This document shows positions 10,701 through 17,335 of a stretch of 28,714 nt of DNA, piece by piece. A program made the translations under genes and the position numbers. The first letter of the stretch is position 1, and each line of letters begins with the position of its first letter. A model generated the notes under the pieces. That model worked only from the letters and a program-made list of their open reading frames with translations. It made no database searches and was not told where the DNA came from. This DNA comes from Reticulitermes lucifugus (lineage: Eukaryota; Arthropoda; Insecta; Blattodea; Rhinotermitidae): assembly GCA_026260175.1 (NCBI GenBank), contig JAKCWW010006088.1, forward strand, positions 5,119-33,832. The letters are read 5' to 3'.

Positions 10701-13700
10701 ACAAAGCCTATTCTTCACTACGAACTGTCATGATGTCAAGTTGTGTTCATACGAACACTAAAATAGGAATATATAAAACCATAATCAGAAGCATCCTATG
10801 CTATGCAAGTGAAATTGGACAATGTCCAAAAAGGTGAAAATGGCTCCTGAAGCCTTTGAATGAAAAATTCTTAGAAGAATATATGGACCAATATAGGAAA
10901 ATGCACAACAAAGAATCTGCTATAATAATAAAATCTATGGTTTATATAAGGACATGTATGTGGTTAACACATATTAAACTCAGAAGACAGGATTGGGCTG
11001 GACACATCTGCTGGATGGATGGATCAAGAACACCAAGAAAAATCTTAGAAGGAAACATATATGGTAGTTGACGAGCAGGGAAGACAAAAAATGGGTGGAT
11101 GGACATGGTGACCACAAACGCCAGTAAACTGCTAGGGACCACAGGATGGAAAAGACTTGCATCAGACCACAGAATCTGTGACAGAAACACTGAGGAGGCT
11201 TAGCAGCAGCAGCAGCAACAGCAGCAGTAGTAGTGGTTGTTTTTATTTTGTTTGTCTACTAAGTTACAAAGACTTATTTGCAAAAGTAAAGACAGTTACA
11301 TACAATGTTGCCTGTAGGTATCTGCATGCTTCCCTCCATTAAATAACTTCTGAGTACATAAAATTTTCACAAAATTTCCTGCTTAAAATCTCAGACTGAA
11401 GCCAGCTATCCTAAGGATACTGAAGGCTTTTTATAATTCCAGAAAAATTACTGAAGAGTAAATTAACAGAGGCCACACCAAATACTTTCACATTCTTCTT
11501 AGCTTAGCATCATTAGTCAGGCATTGGAACAGCTTGTCAGACAGATAACATGTAGTTTTCCTTTCATATGCAGACAAGCACAGAGCCAACTTCCAAAAGA
11601 ACATTGTGTGTGTTTATCCACTGGTCAATAGATAAAGAATGTTTTCGCATAATTATAATAGATCACTGGCACAAGTAGTTAGAACTGTAAGGTAACATAC
11701 ACAATGATTCTACCATTTTTTAATTCAACTCTTCAACTCAATTAATTGACTCTTTAGTTGAGGACGAAGTGCATAATATGCTCTATTTGCATTTGCAATT
11801 CTTTTTTTAATCTTTGGTCTTAATTCATTTTTTTAGAACTGTACCAAGATATGTATAGTCACTATTTCAAAATTATATGTACCCATTTTTCCATATTAAT
11901 TTTCATCACAAGGCTTTCGTGATAGTCACAAATTTTGTCTTTTTTTCATTTATTTCTAATCACATCTTATTTGTTTGTTCTACCAGTCTGATTCTATTTC
12001 AGTACCTCTCATACTTCTCACATCATAAACATTCCTGCAGTGTCTTCTATCTATCAATACATGATCTATCTGGCTCAATATTTTGATGTCAGGTGATCGC
12101 CAGGTGACCTTCTGAAACCATATTCCCATCACAGCTAAATCCCTTCCTAATGCAAAATTTACCATTTGTTTCCGTTATCATTTGTTTCATTTTGAAGACT
12201 GTGCCCTCCATATGCTCGATATAAATAGGACTGTTTCCGACTTTAGCGTTCAAGTCCCCTAATACTGTTTTCATGTCGTAATTGGGAATTGCATCACACA
12301 CCGTTTCCTAAGAACTATAAACTTCTTCTTTGGCTACTTTATCTTTTTCTTCAGTTGGGGCATGTGTTGATATCAACGTCAGATTGTAATATTAAAGTTT
12401 AATCCTAATTTTACAAATCCTTTCATTTATAGGTTCAAAATGTAATTAATTATCCATAATATGTCCACTAATATAAAATCCTGTTCCAATTATGTCCACT
12501 ATATAAAATCATGTAATTCCTTTTTATCACAATTCCTGTCCCTGGCCATCTAATTTCTTGCAGAGCACATATATCTATTTTATATTTATCCATCTCTTTC
12601 ACAAATTTATTCATGCTCCTGCTCTGTGCAACGTGTGTACATTCCAAGTTGCTATCCTCATCACATTACTCCTTTTCCATCGCCTAGGTCGATTCCACTC
12701 AGTCTGACAGTTCCGAGGCCACATTTTAGGTTTCCTGAGAGTTAGCTTTTTTATGGTGACAGGTTGTAGGCGTGTAACCAAACCTCCAACCTGGAGGGCC
12801 AGCCCACCGTACTTATAACCCCAGGAGCAGGGTGGCCCAGCCATACCCCCAGGCACTGGGTACCCATTTTAGTCACCTTTTACAACCTGCATCAGCTGCA
12901 GTGGGACTATTCTTTTCCCCGGTTACAACATGGGGAACCATGAACCCATATTCCTTTTCAAATCTTTGGCTTACTACTGTTCATAAACTCTCACCATATG
13001 CATTATAAACTCTCTCAGGCTTTCATTAAACTAATGATATTTGCCAAAAATGTCAACATGTCATGGCACATAAATATAAGGCAGCATCCATTTCTTTTTA
13101 TGCTCTGATACACACAATATCTTTTGAACATTCAACAAAGGTTACAAATGAAAAAAAAAACTCAATACAGACCACTCACAGTGACCAATGTGTGTAAACT
13201 GTTCATATGATGGACTCAACATCACTTCGTTGAGTCTGTACTCCCTAAAAATCTGTGATTATTACAATAGGAAGATGGCTTGACACATCTGCATATTATA
13301 CTCGGTACTTTAAACTGGAATTATACTGGAAATTGAAAGAGGAAGCACTAGATCGCAGTCGATGGAGATCTCGCTTTGGAAGAGGCTACGGACCTGTCGT
13401 AAGACAGACTACAGAATGAATGAAAACTTTAAACTGCTATGATACTTACCTGAAAACTTCTCAGCAGAAACATCCGTCTGCTTGTAACGTTGAGGACTCG
13501 ACCAAAGACATTTAGATCACTGAATTCAGCCCCAAGAAGACATAGTCTCTTTTCTTTATACAACTAGAAATAAAATGAATTACGTACATCATTTATTACA
13601 AGTCGTGATACTTTGTCTAAATACCTTTAAATTCTGTCGCCAATATTTAGTAACTACTAAAATTAAGTGTAAGCATAAATGTGAAAAATAACTTCCAACT

Positions 13701-13907
13701 TCCAACTTGCTGCCAAGTGTTCTGAACACTGTTTTGGTTACTAGCTCCAATTATTAATACAAAAAGTCGTACCTTGTAATATAAGTCAAACATTAAGTTG
13801 TCCGGCAGTATCCGAATTTCATTTTTAAAACACTGATAGTTATCAATAACTGCTGAAATTCCTAAACTGTACAAAGAATTTGGTACCTCCAACCCTTCAG
13901 GATCCAT
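1665..13907 (-). CDS. Appbp2: APPBP2 / Pat1 homologue, 5' seven coding exons (gene runs off left edge)
   Basis: Seven exons splice in frame into about 352 residues starting MDPEGLEVPNSLYSLGISAV. Seen: colinear similarity to animal APPBP2, including ALMDHG, GGFLSDAGW, VVDVLRQ-like IVDVLRQ, CVVKREFK, HPKYSDSLLDFGF, and HVAVAHEELAYALYVYEYSSG. Exon order (minus strand): 13907-13773, 13563-13450, 7996-7873, 6376-6250, 4591-4423, 4115-3852, 1789-1665; all introns are GT-AG and phases agree. Known of the family: a TPR protein related to kinesin light chain, bound to microtubules and the APP cytoplasmic tail, and a substrate receptor of CUL2-RING ubiquitin ligases reading C-terminal degrons. The human protein is 585 residues, so roughly 230 C-terminal residues lie left of base 1; I found no further exon between 1 and 1664. 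No frameshift or internal stop is seen, so the gene is probably functional. Identity is recognised by eye, not by search. Confidence 0.93.
1790..3851 (-). other. APPBP2 intron 6
   Basis: 2,062 bp between exons 7 and 6. AT-rich, with a short alternating purine-pyrimidine run near 1957-1976 (GTGCGCGCGCGCGTGTGT). I recognise no transposon or gene in it; the 65- and 66-codon open frames look random. Confidence 0.75.
1957..1976. repeat. (GC/GT)n microsatellite
   Basis: About 20 bp of alternating purine-pyrimidine (GTGCGCGCGCGCGTGTGT core) in intron 6, conspicuous in an otherwise AT-rich intron. Confidence 0.7.
3852..4115 (-). CDS. Appbp2: APPBP2 coding exon 6 (TPR region)
   Basis: The longest in-window exon of the gene: 88 codons from AYMWGVEALKQL to RQSVGVYE, between TTAACAG and GAG|GTAAGT. 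It contains the best conserved block, CVVKREFKRAEFLAKQAVCL and HPKYSDSLLDFGFFLLN, a KLC-like TPR pair. The open frame continues past the donor into intron, so an ORF caller would overextend it to 3762. Confidence 0.95.
4423..4591 (-). CDS. Appbp2: APPBP2 coding exon 5
   Basis: 169 nt, LLHTQAAFCHFDGAKVTYHY through FSRSDYDK, ending in phase 0 at AAG|GTATGT. Helical TPR-like content; corresponds to the RLLHVRNG...HYDE part of vertebrate APPBP2. Confidence 0.92.
4800..5080 (-). mobile_element. LINE C-terminal remnant in APPBP2 intron 4
   Basis: Minus-strand fragments in different frames match the C-terminal end of an endonuclease-type LINE ORF2: KIFKTIVRPYSI (about 5068-5033), then a KLRW fragment, then MDRNRLPKVAFQYLPQG (about 4942-4892), the counterpart of the family's W-x-GH...RMDDNR-P-K region. 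Frames change and stops intervene, so it is dead. It follows intron orientation (same strand as the host gene). Confidence 0.55.
5188..5362. mobile_element. Pogo/Tigger-like MITE, copy 1 (175 bp)
   Basis: Perfect 11-bp terminal inverted repeats, CAGTAGAACCC and GGGTTCTACTG, flanked by TA on both sides (5186-5187, 5363-5364), as expected for Tc1/mariner/pogo integration. It has no coding capacity. Internally an octamer like ACTTCTTA recurs several times. A second copy sits at 16007-16166. It lies in APPBP2 intron 4. The pogo-type assignment is inferred from the CAGTRGAACC-like terminus. Confidence 0.9.
5758..6045 (-). mobile_element. tRNA-derived SINE with 14-bp target duplication
   Basis: Flanked by identical GAGAATGTCTTGAA at 5744-5757 and 6046-6059, a clear target-site duplication. 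The minus strand starts with a tRNA-like head: A-box-like GACGCAGTTGGTTGAGGC (6029-6012) and B-box GGTTTGATTCC (5985-5975). The body contains GACTCAGCCTC, GAGTACCAG and CTGGGAGGTAAAGGTGGC, a module that recurs at 9410-9600 and, weakly, at 21430-21655. The tail ends near TGGGAT. A 90-codon plus-strand open frame over this element is a by-product. Confidence 0.9.
6250..6376 (-). CDS. Appbp2: APPBP2 coding exon 4
   Basis: 127 nt, completing Gly then GFLSDAGWFAESEKVLLACQ through LLECYH and two bases of a Lys codon. Acceptor TTTACAG; donor CACAA|GTATGT, chosen because it restores AAG with the next exon. FLSDAGW is a hallmark of the family. Confidence 0.92.
6377..7069 (-). other. Part of APPBP2 intron 3, nothing recognised
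   Basis: AT-rich intron sequence between exon 4 and the LINE derivative at 7070. No gene, RNA or repeat family identified. Confidence 0.65.
7070..7452 (+). mobile_element. Internally deleted LINE derivative: 5' leader joined to 3' end
   Basis: Flanked by near-identical ATATAACTGTTGA (7057-7069) and ATATACTGTTGA (7453-7464), a likely target duplication, so the 383 bp seems to have inserted as one unit. The first half is a leader of the kind found before LINE endonuclease ORFs (ADKGWPSSLRVWRGANNSSP reading, with CTCCAGCTTGAGGGTTTGG). The second half reads LDRDRWWALVSAVMNIRVP and ends FLTG-stop, the C-terminus of an endonuclease-type LINE, plus a short 3' end in TTAGTTAG. The whole endonuclease and reverse transcriptase are missing. 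Confidence 0.7.
7465..7872 (-). other. Part of APPBP2 intron 3, nothing recognised
   Basis: Intron sequence between the LINE derivative and exon 3. A 106-codon minus-strand open frame here (7771-7451) runs into the LINE derivative's flank and shows no conserved motif; I do not call it a gene. Confidence 0.55.
7873..7996 (-). CDS. Appbp2: APPBP2 coding exon 3
   Basis: 124 nt, ALMDHGTQVAKDLASAYVRK through WDAAIELGLRL plus one base of a Gly codon. Acceptor CTGCAG, donor TTAG|GTAAGA. A run of serines (SLSSSSS) stands where the vertebrate protein has a short variable stretch before its AIQVGFVLGG. Confidence 0.92.
7997..8714 (-). other. Start of APPBP2 intron 2 (left end), nothing recognised
   Basis: Intron sequence between exon 3 and the plus-strand LINE. 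No gene or repeat family identified. Confidence 0.6.
9410..9600 (+). mobile_element. SINE-like body inserted inside the LINE
   Basis: Contains GGGGCCCACTCAGCCTC, GGGTACCGGG and CCCAGGGGTAAGG in the same order as the body of the SINE at 5758-6045, but without an obvious tRNA head. It sits between the endonuclease and linker parts of the surrounding LINE, suggesting a nested, later insertion. Ends are approximate. Confidence 0.55.
11202..11235 (+). repeat. (CAG/TAG)n trinucleotide tail
   Basis: AGCAGCAGCAGCAACAGC followed by AGCAGTAGTAGTGG directly after the LINE C-terminus; best read as the 3' tail of that LINE rather than an independent microsatellite. Confidence 0.7.
11241..11889. other. 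Spacer between converging LINEs, nothing recognised
   Basis: AT-rich intron 2 sequence. It may contain decayed continuation of either LINE, but I see no motif. Confidence 0.5.
11890..12935 (-). mobile_element. LINE 5' half: leader and AP-endonuclease, minus strand
   Basis: Minus-strand order: leader from about 12935 with an open reading MGTQCLGVWLGHPA and CTCCAGGTTGGAGGTTTGG; MRIATWNVHTLHRAGA (about 12660-12613); then in other frames MNKFVKEMDKYKIDICALQE and IRWPG with the catalytic Glu; ISTHAPTEEKDKVAKEE; VLGDLNAKVGNSP (catalytic D and N) near 12260; and VTWRSPDIKILSQIDHVLID (near 12100-12040). This is a near full endonuclease domain broken by frameshifts. No reverse transcriptase follows; the element stops near 11890, so its 3' part was lost rather than its 5' part. 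Confidence 0.85.
12936..13306 (-). other. Right part of APPBP2 intron 2, nothing recognised
   Basis: AT-rich sequence between the minus-strand LINE leader and the small LINE tail. No gene or repeat family identified. Confidence 0.6.
13318..13425 (+). mobile_element. 108-bp 5'-truncated LINE tail with 11-bp target duplication
   Basis: Identical ACTTTAAACTG flanks at 13307-13317 and 13426-13436. Inside, 13327-13419 reads WKLKEEALDRSRWRSRFGRG then YGPVVRQTTE and stop, the extreme C-terminus of a LINE ORF2, followed by a TGAATGAA tail. The insertion, including its duplication, ends 11 nt short of the exon 2 splice donor (GT at 13449-13448 of the minus-strand gene) and is antisense to it. Confidence 0.85.
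13450..13563 (-). CDS. Appbp2: APPBP2 coding exon 2
   Basis: 38 codons, LYKEKRLCLLGAEFSDLNVF onward to LLRSFQ, between acceptor TTTCTAG and donor CAG|GTAAGT. Matches the LYQQGRLCQLGSEF...CFQ stretch of vertebrate APPBP2. Phase 0 on both sides. A short LINE tail lies just inside the downstream intron. Confidence 0.92.
13773..13907 (-). CDS. Appbp2: APPBP2 coding exon 1 (start codon)
   Basis: ATG at 13907-13905, then 45 codons ending DLYYK and the donor AAG|GTACGA. The segment SLYSLGISAVIDNY through LPDNLMFDLYYK matches the animal APPBP2 N-terminus, which begins at nearly the same distance from its own Met, supporting this start. Ends in phase 0. Confidence 0.92.
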
Positions 13908-14060
13908 TTTGACTATTCACAAACAGCTGACCAACACACTAACCGTCAAACTCACTCACGTTATCGCAGTCGTACGCCTTACGACACTCAATGCTGAGAG
14001 CATAGATTACCTCCCCTAGATGTGTAACTGCAAGGCTACTGGTCGGAAACGTGTAGCAGA
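13908..14060 (-). promoter_or_regulatory. Candidate 5' UTR and promoter of APPBP2
   Basis: The stretch just upstream of the APPBP2 ATG is visibly richer in CpG (clusters near 13965-13985 and 14040-14050) than the AT-rich surroundings. On the minus strand it contains a GTCAGCTGTTT element (13924-13934) resembling the insect E-box core-promoter motif. No TATA box stands out. Position relative to the gene is the main argument; the transcription start is not determinable by eye. Confidence 0.35.
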
Positions 14061-15129
14061 GCCTATTGTTTTACCATCTATGAGTGGTCATGCATACCAC
14101 AAGGTGTTGCAAGCAGTAACCATAACCCAGTCGGTAAGAAGGTTGACTACTATTCGGCCTTCAATATAACCCCCCAACCCCCTGAACATCAGATAATTTT
14201 CACTTGACATGGTTTCCCAGCAGCATGAAATAATGTCCTGTAGAAAATGACATCATAGATATTTCATTCATATAAATTTATTATCCCTGCACTGAAATCT
14301 ACTCAGCTAGAAACTATGTTAATGTTCACAAGGTAGAGGTCAGTTCAGGGTTTAAAATCGTCAATAAAAAATATGGTTTGATCATAGATGTCTGTATTTA
14401 ACTTTGTAAGTACTTCACAACTTACATTAACACAGTATATCTGTAATCATGTAAGGGAGTAGGTCTCACCTATTAATCTGTCGTTCTGTTATCTGTGGCG
14501 AGGGTGGATATAGTGTACAGTTCTGTTCTATGAGCGGCAATGAGCATTATGGTATGACCGGTAGCTGTTGTAAGTAAATGAAGTGCATCAAAATTGCTTA
14601 AATATCACAATTTTGCTTTCCTAAGTGTTACAAAGTAATAAATAGGCCCAATGTTTTGCGTGAAACATATTTACAAATTATTTTGTGGATTACTGAGCCC
14701 GTAGGGTACTGAAAGCTCTCAGAGATGTTAATGGACATATTACACAACAATATGGTCCGCTCCACCGCAATAGTTTTTCTTGTGATCAGTTTTAATATTA
14801 GTTTATGTCCGGTATCTGGAGGGCCTTTTTATTGGTTTCCCCAATAAAACGTGTTTCCTTGAGTATGCTTGTCTCTAAATTTGACATTTCCTGCGAAAGA
14901 ATATGTCCCAGTGCAGGATGACAAGGGGGCAGACATCCTCAGTACTGTCAATTGCATTCTTAATGCGAATTGGGAATGTGATTGTAATGTAACAGTTTTC
15001 CAGTTGTAAATCTCTTTTGAATTTGTATTACTGACGATGTGGGTGACTAAATTTTTTGTATACTCGTAGCAGCTACTGGCTTTAAGTGTACGAAATGGGT
15101 AAGGTACAAGTTCTTTTGGCCCGGAGGGA
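14061..15129. other. Intergenic, no gene established
   Basis: Upstream of APPBP2 on the other side of its promoter. The only point of note is a short plus-strand ATG frame (14530-14569, MSGNEHYGMTGSC) ending at a good donor-like GTAAGT; no compatible downstream exon could be shown. Confidence 0.5.
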
Positions 15130-15225
15130 GAAGGGGGGGGGGTGGATTCAATCCCACACCTCTGAACTAACTCAGTAGAGCAGACCCTTTCTTGACAAGC
15201 CGTTCAGCTAGTAGAGAAATTTCGA
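15130..15225 (-). mobile_element. tRNA-like SINE head or tRNA pseudogene
   Basis: Minus strand: A-box-like TAGCTGAACGG (15211-15201) and B-box-like GGGATTGAATCC (15155-15144) about 50 nt apart, with GAGTTAGTTCAGAGG between. It does not fold into an obvious intact tRNA and is followed by a C-run, so a functional tRNA gene is unlikely. Probably the head of a decayed SINE. Confidence 0.4.
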
Positions 15226-15242
15226 TTTTTTTTAACCTTCAG

Positions 15243-15533
15243 GTTGATCATAATGTTCACAATGGACCACTTTCAATGGTCCTGAATGAGCTTAAACCAG
15301 TTAAAACTTCAAAATGTTCAGTGGCCACATTTAGTATACAGTCATCTGAATTGCGGTTCCTACCACAATTTACCGATATTAAAGCCAAGAAACCTAGAGA
15401 TGAAGCAAAGAGTATGGTGCCATTATTAAGGCTCACAGGGTGGGGGGGGCAAGAATATAAACCCCACATTTCTATAAAGTGCACACAGTGGGTCTTTAAT
15501 GCAGAGAAAGAAAACTCACTGTCCAGGGTCTAA
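15243..15533 (+). other. Unrecognised open frame, possible exon
   Basis: A 97-codon open stretch, VDHNVHNGPLSMVLNELKPV through FSIQSSELRFLPQFTDIKAK to a TAA... stop at 15531-15533, preceded by an acceptor-like TTTTTTTTAACCTTCAG ending at 15242. The start codon that opens the frame lies at 15192, inside the tRNA-like sequence. I recognise no family. LINE debris follows directly downstream, so it may be transposon-derived. Coding status unproven. Confidence 0.2.
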
Positions 15534-15589
15534 TGCAACAGATAGCCATTTGTACCCTTCACCAAATATTAGGGTGATCAAGTGAAGGA

Positions 15590-15745
15590 CAAGATGGGCA
15601 TGACATGTGGGAGATGAGAAATGCATACAGGGCTTTGGTGGAGAAACCTGAAAGCAAGAGAACACTTTTGAAGACCTAGGCAGAGACATGAGGATAATAT
15701 TAAAGTGGGTCTTAATAAATAGAATGGGAGGGCATGGACTGCATT
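15590..15745 (+). mobile_element. LINE C-terminal fragment
   Basis: Readings in shifting frames, GWACHVGEMRNAYRALVEKP then ESKRTL, followed by EDNIKVGLNK and EWEGMDCIQ, match the end of endonuclease-type LINE ORF2 (W-AGH-...-LVGKPEGKRPL, WEDNIKMDL, WEGVDWI). It corresponds to sequence just upstream of the part kept in the 7070-7452 derivative. Frameshifted and truncated. Confidence 0.65.
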
Positions 15746-16006
15746 CAGTATATTACTTTAGCTTTAACAACTTTTTACTTCAATAGTGTGACTTGAAATG
15801 AGCTGTGAGCACATCAATAATGGCAGTACAAAGTAATGTATATAAGTGTCATTTTCTTTATTCTCCTAGCCACAGTGGGAATAAAAACATTCACTCTATT
15901 TGTACAACATGTTCAACTTCTTGTGGACTGTAAGGCAACCAACCCCCCATTGATCAGATGATAAATTGCAAAAAAAAAAAAAAATTGTCACATATTTATG
16001 TAAATA

Positions 16007-16166
16007 CAGTAGAACCCTGTTAAGAAGTCTTTCAAGGGACCAGAGGATTAGGGACTTCTTAAGAGGGAAGCTTATTAAAAGCAATAGGATTTTGGGACTT
16101 TAAAAAAATCAGACTTCTTACAGGGGAAAACTTCTTATGCGGGGACTTCTTATCTGGGTTCTACTG
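16007..16166. mobile_element. Pogo/Tigger-like MITE, copy 2 (160 bp)
   Basis: Same 11-bp terminal inverted repeats as copy 1 (CAGTAGAACCC / GGGTTCTACTG), flanked by TA at 16005-16006 and 16167-16168. Nearly identical to 5188-5362 in the same orientation except for a 17-bp deletion, a 2-bp expansion of an A-run and a few substitutions. Intergenic. Confidence 0.9.
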
Positions 16167-16588
16167 TACATCATATAGTTCAGAGTTTGAAGGTGATGAT
16201 TATCTGCACTTAGTGTTCCCAGGAATGCATGGAATTAATAAGTGATGATGGATGTGGTACTGAAAGATGGGAATGGAATGGGTGTTCAGAGATTTTTAAT
16301 GTCAAGATGTCAGAACATACTGTGCTACACAGGAATCACTTTGTGAAATTGTTGGACCACAGTTTGATATTAGTGACACAGACATTGTCAAAGTACGCGT
16401 ATTTTGTTTTTGATACAGCTATTATGTAATATATAGTAAAAGAGATTAACAAAAATGGCAGTGAATTCAAAACACCCCCCCCCCCACTTCTAATCACTCT
16501 AGGATGTTACAGTGGATGAAATGTATGGCGTTTTGTTGCTGCTCATGCTGACCATAATTTACAAATTCCAGCACAAAGGGCTTATACC

Positions 16589-16870
16589 AGGGGTGGCCAG
16601 CTAGATGAGCTTTGGGAACCACACCTTACGAGACAACTTACGTGACAGATGTGCAGTAATAACACAAAATATTTTTGCCTTGTTTAATGGCATCTTTTTT
16701 CAGTTCATCCAGCTACACTAGGTTAGTTTCAGTTAATTATGAGTCTGTTTCTTGAGAAAATATTTTAGAACTCCACAGTCAGTCTTGTGATAATGTGAAC
16801 TACCTAAGCATTATTTTTTACAGGCAGCTTGTGTGAGCCACACTGTAGTCATACCTTGCTACAGTAAAAA
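16589..16870 (+). mobile_element. Possible hAT-type element, one end only
   Basis: CAGGGGTGGCCAGC at 16589 resembles the CAGGGGTGGCCAA-type terminus of many animal hAT transposons, and the following text (TTTTGCCTTGTTTAATGG) fits such elements. No opposite terminus (GGCCACCCCTG) is found in the window, so the right boundary is a guess. Confidence 0.25.
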
Positions 16871-17054
16871 CTGCCTGCTTGGAAGGCCTTGTTTTCTAAC
16901 ATTACCCTTGGAAAGACTGGAGCTCATAATCCAATTTCTTCTACAGGGGACAAAATGTATGCTGTGTGGCCCTGTTCGCAAAAATGGGAGGAATTTATGA
17001 CTTCTCTTAGCCATCTGACCAGGTTTGGTCAAGCCGCAATACAGAGGTACCATC

Positions 17055-17335
17055 ATTCTCCAGGTTGATGGTTGGGGTGTGAGACCAACAACCCCAGCCT
17101 GGGGTTAAAAAAAACTCACGCTGAGAATCATCAAACAATGTTAACTGGACAAAACCAAAACATCTTTCCAAACACACGGATAAATTACTATTCATTGATT
17201 TTAAAACAGCCTGTGAGAGTCAGGAGAAATAAGTTACAAATCCTGTGGATCCAGGGCTGGAAGTCCAAAGAACTACATAGCAACCAGGGGAGGGACACAG
17301 CTGTGGTGGTCAGGACGTGAATGGATCTATAGCAC
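17055..17335 (+). mobile_element. LINE leader fragment
   Basis: CTCCAGGTTGATGGTTGGGG with ACCAACAACCCC and a TTAAAAAAAACTCACGCTGAG continuation at 17059-17120 matches the leader of the minus-strand LINE (12796-12730) in order and spacing. The following sequence reads LLFIDFKTACES at about 17185-17220, which could be a reverse-transcriptase motif A remnant; this part is uncertain. Confidence 0.45.

Larger units (their letters stand above)
8715..11240 (+). mobile_element. Degenerate LINE (endonuclease-type), plus strand, in APPBP2 intron 2
   Basis: Parts appear in the expected order. Leader (about 8715-9040). AP-endonuclease start RTWNVKTLYRSG at 9054 with the catalytic Glu in AVPEARW. Post-endonuclease linker, ARQKYLQ and KRLEEMKKHFKENNMR, around 9690-9850. 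C-terminal half in several frames from about 10500: KFEAVTKFKYLGYVL, SKKVKMAPEAFE, KILRRIYGP, and RRQDWAGHICWMDGSRTPRK (10985-11038), then GWMDMVTTNA and GTTGWKRLASD. It ends in a (CAG/CAA/TAG)n tail near 11202-11235. Most of the reverse transcriptase catalytic core is unrecognisable. Frameshifts and stops throughout; dead copy. Confidence 0.8.
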
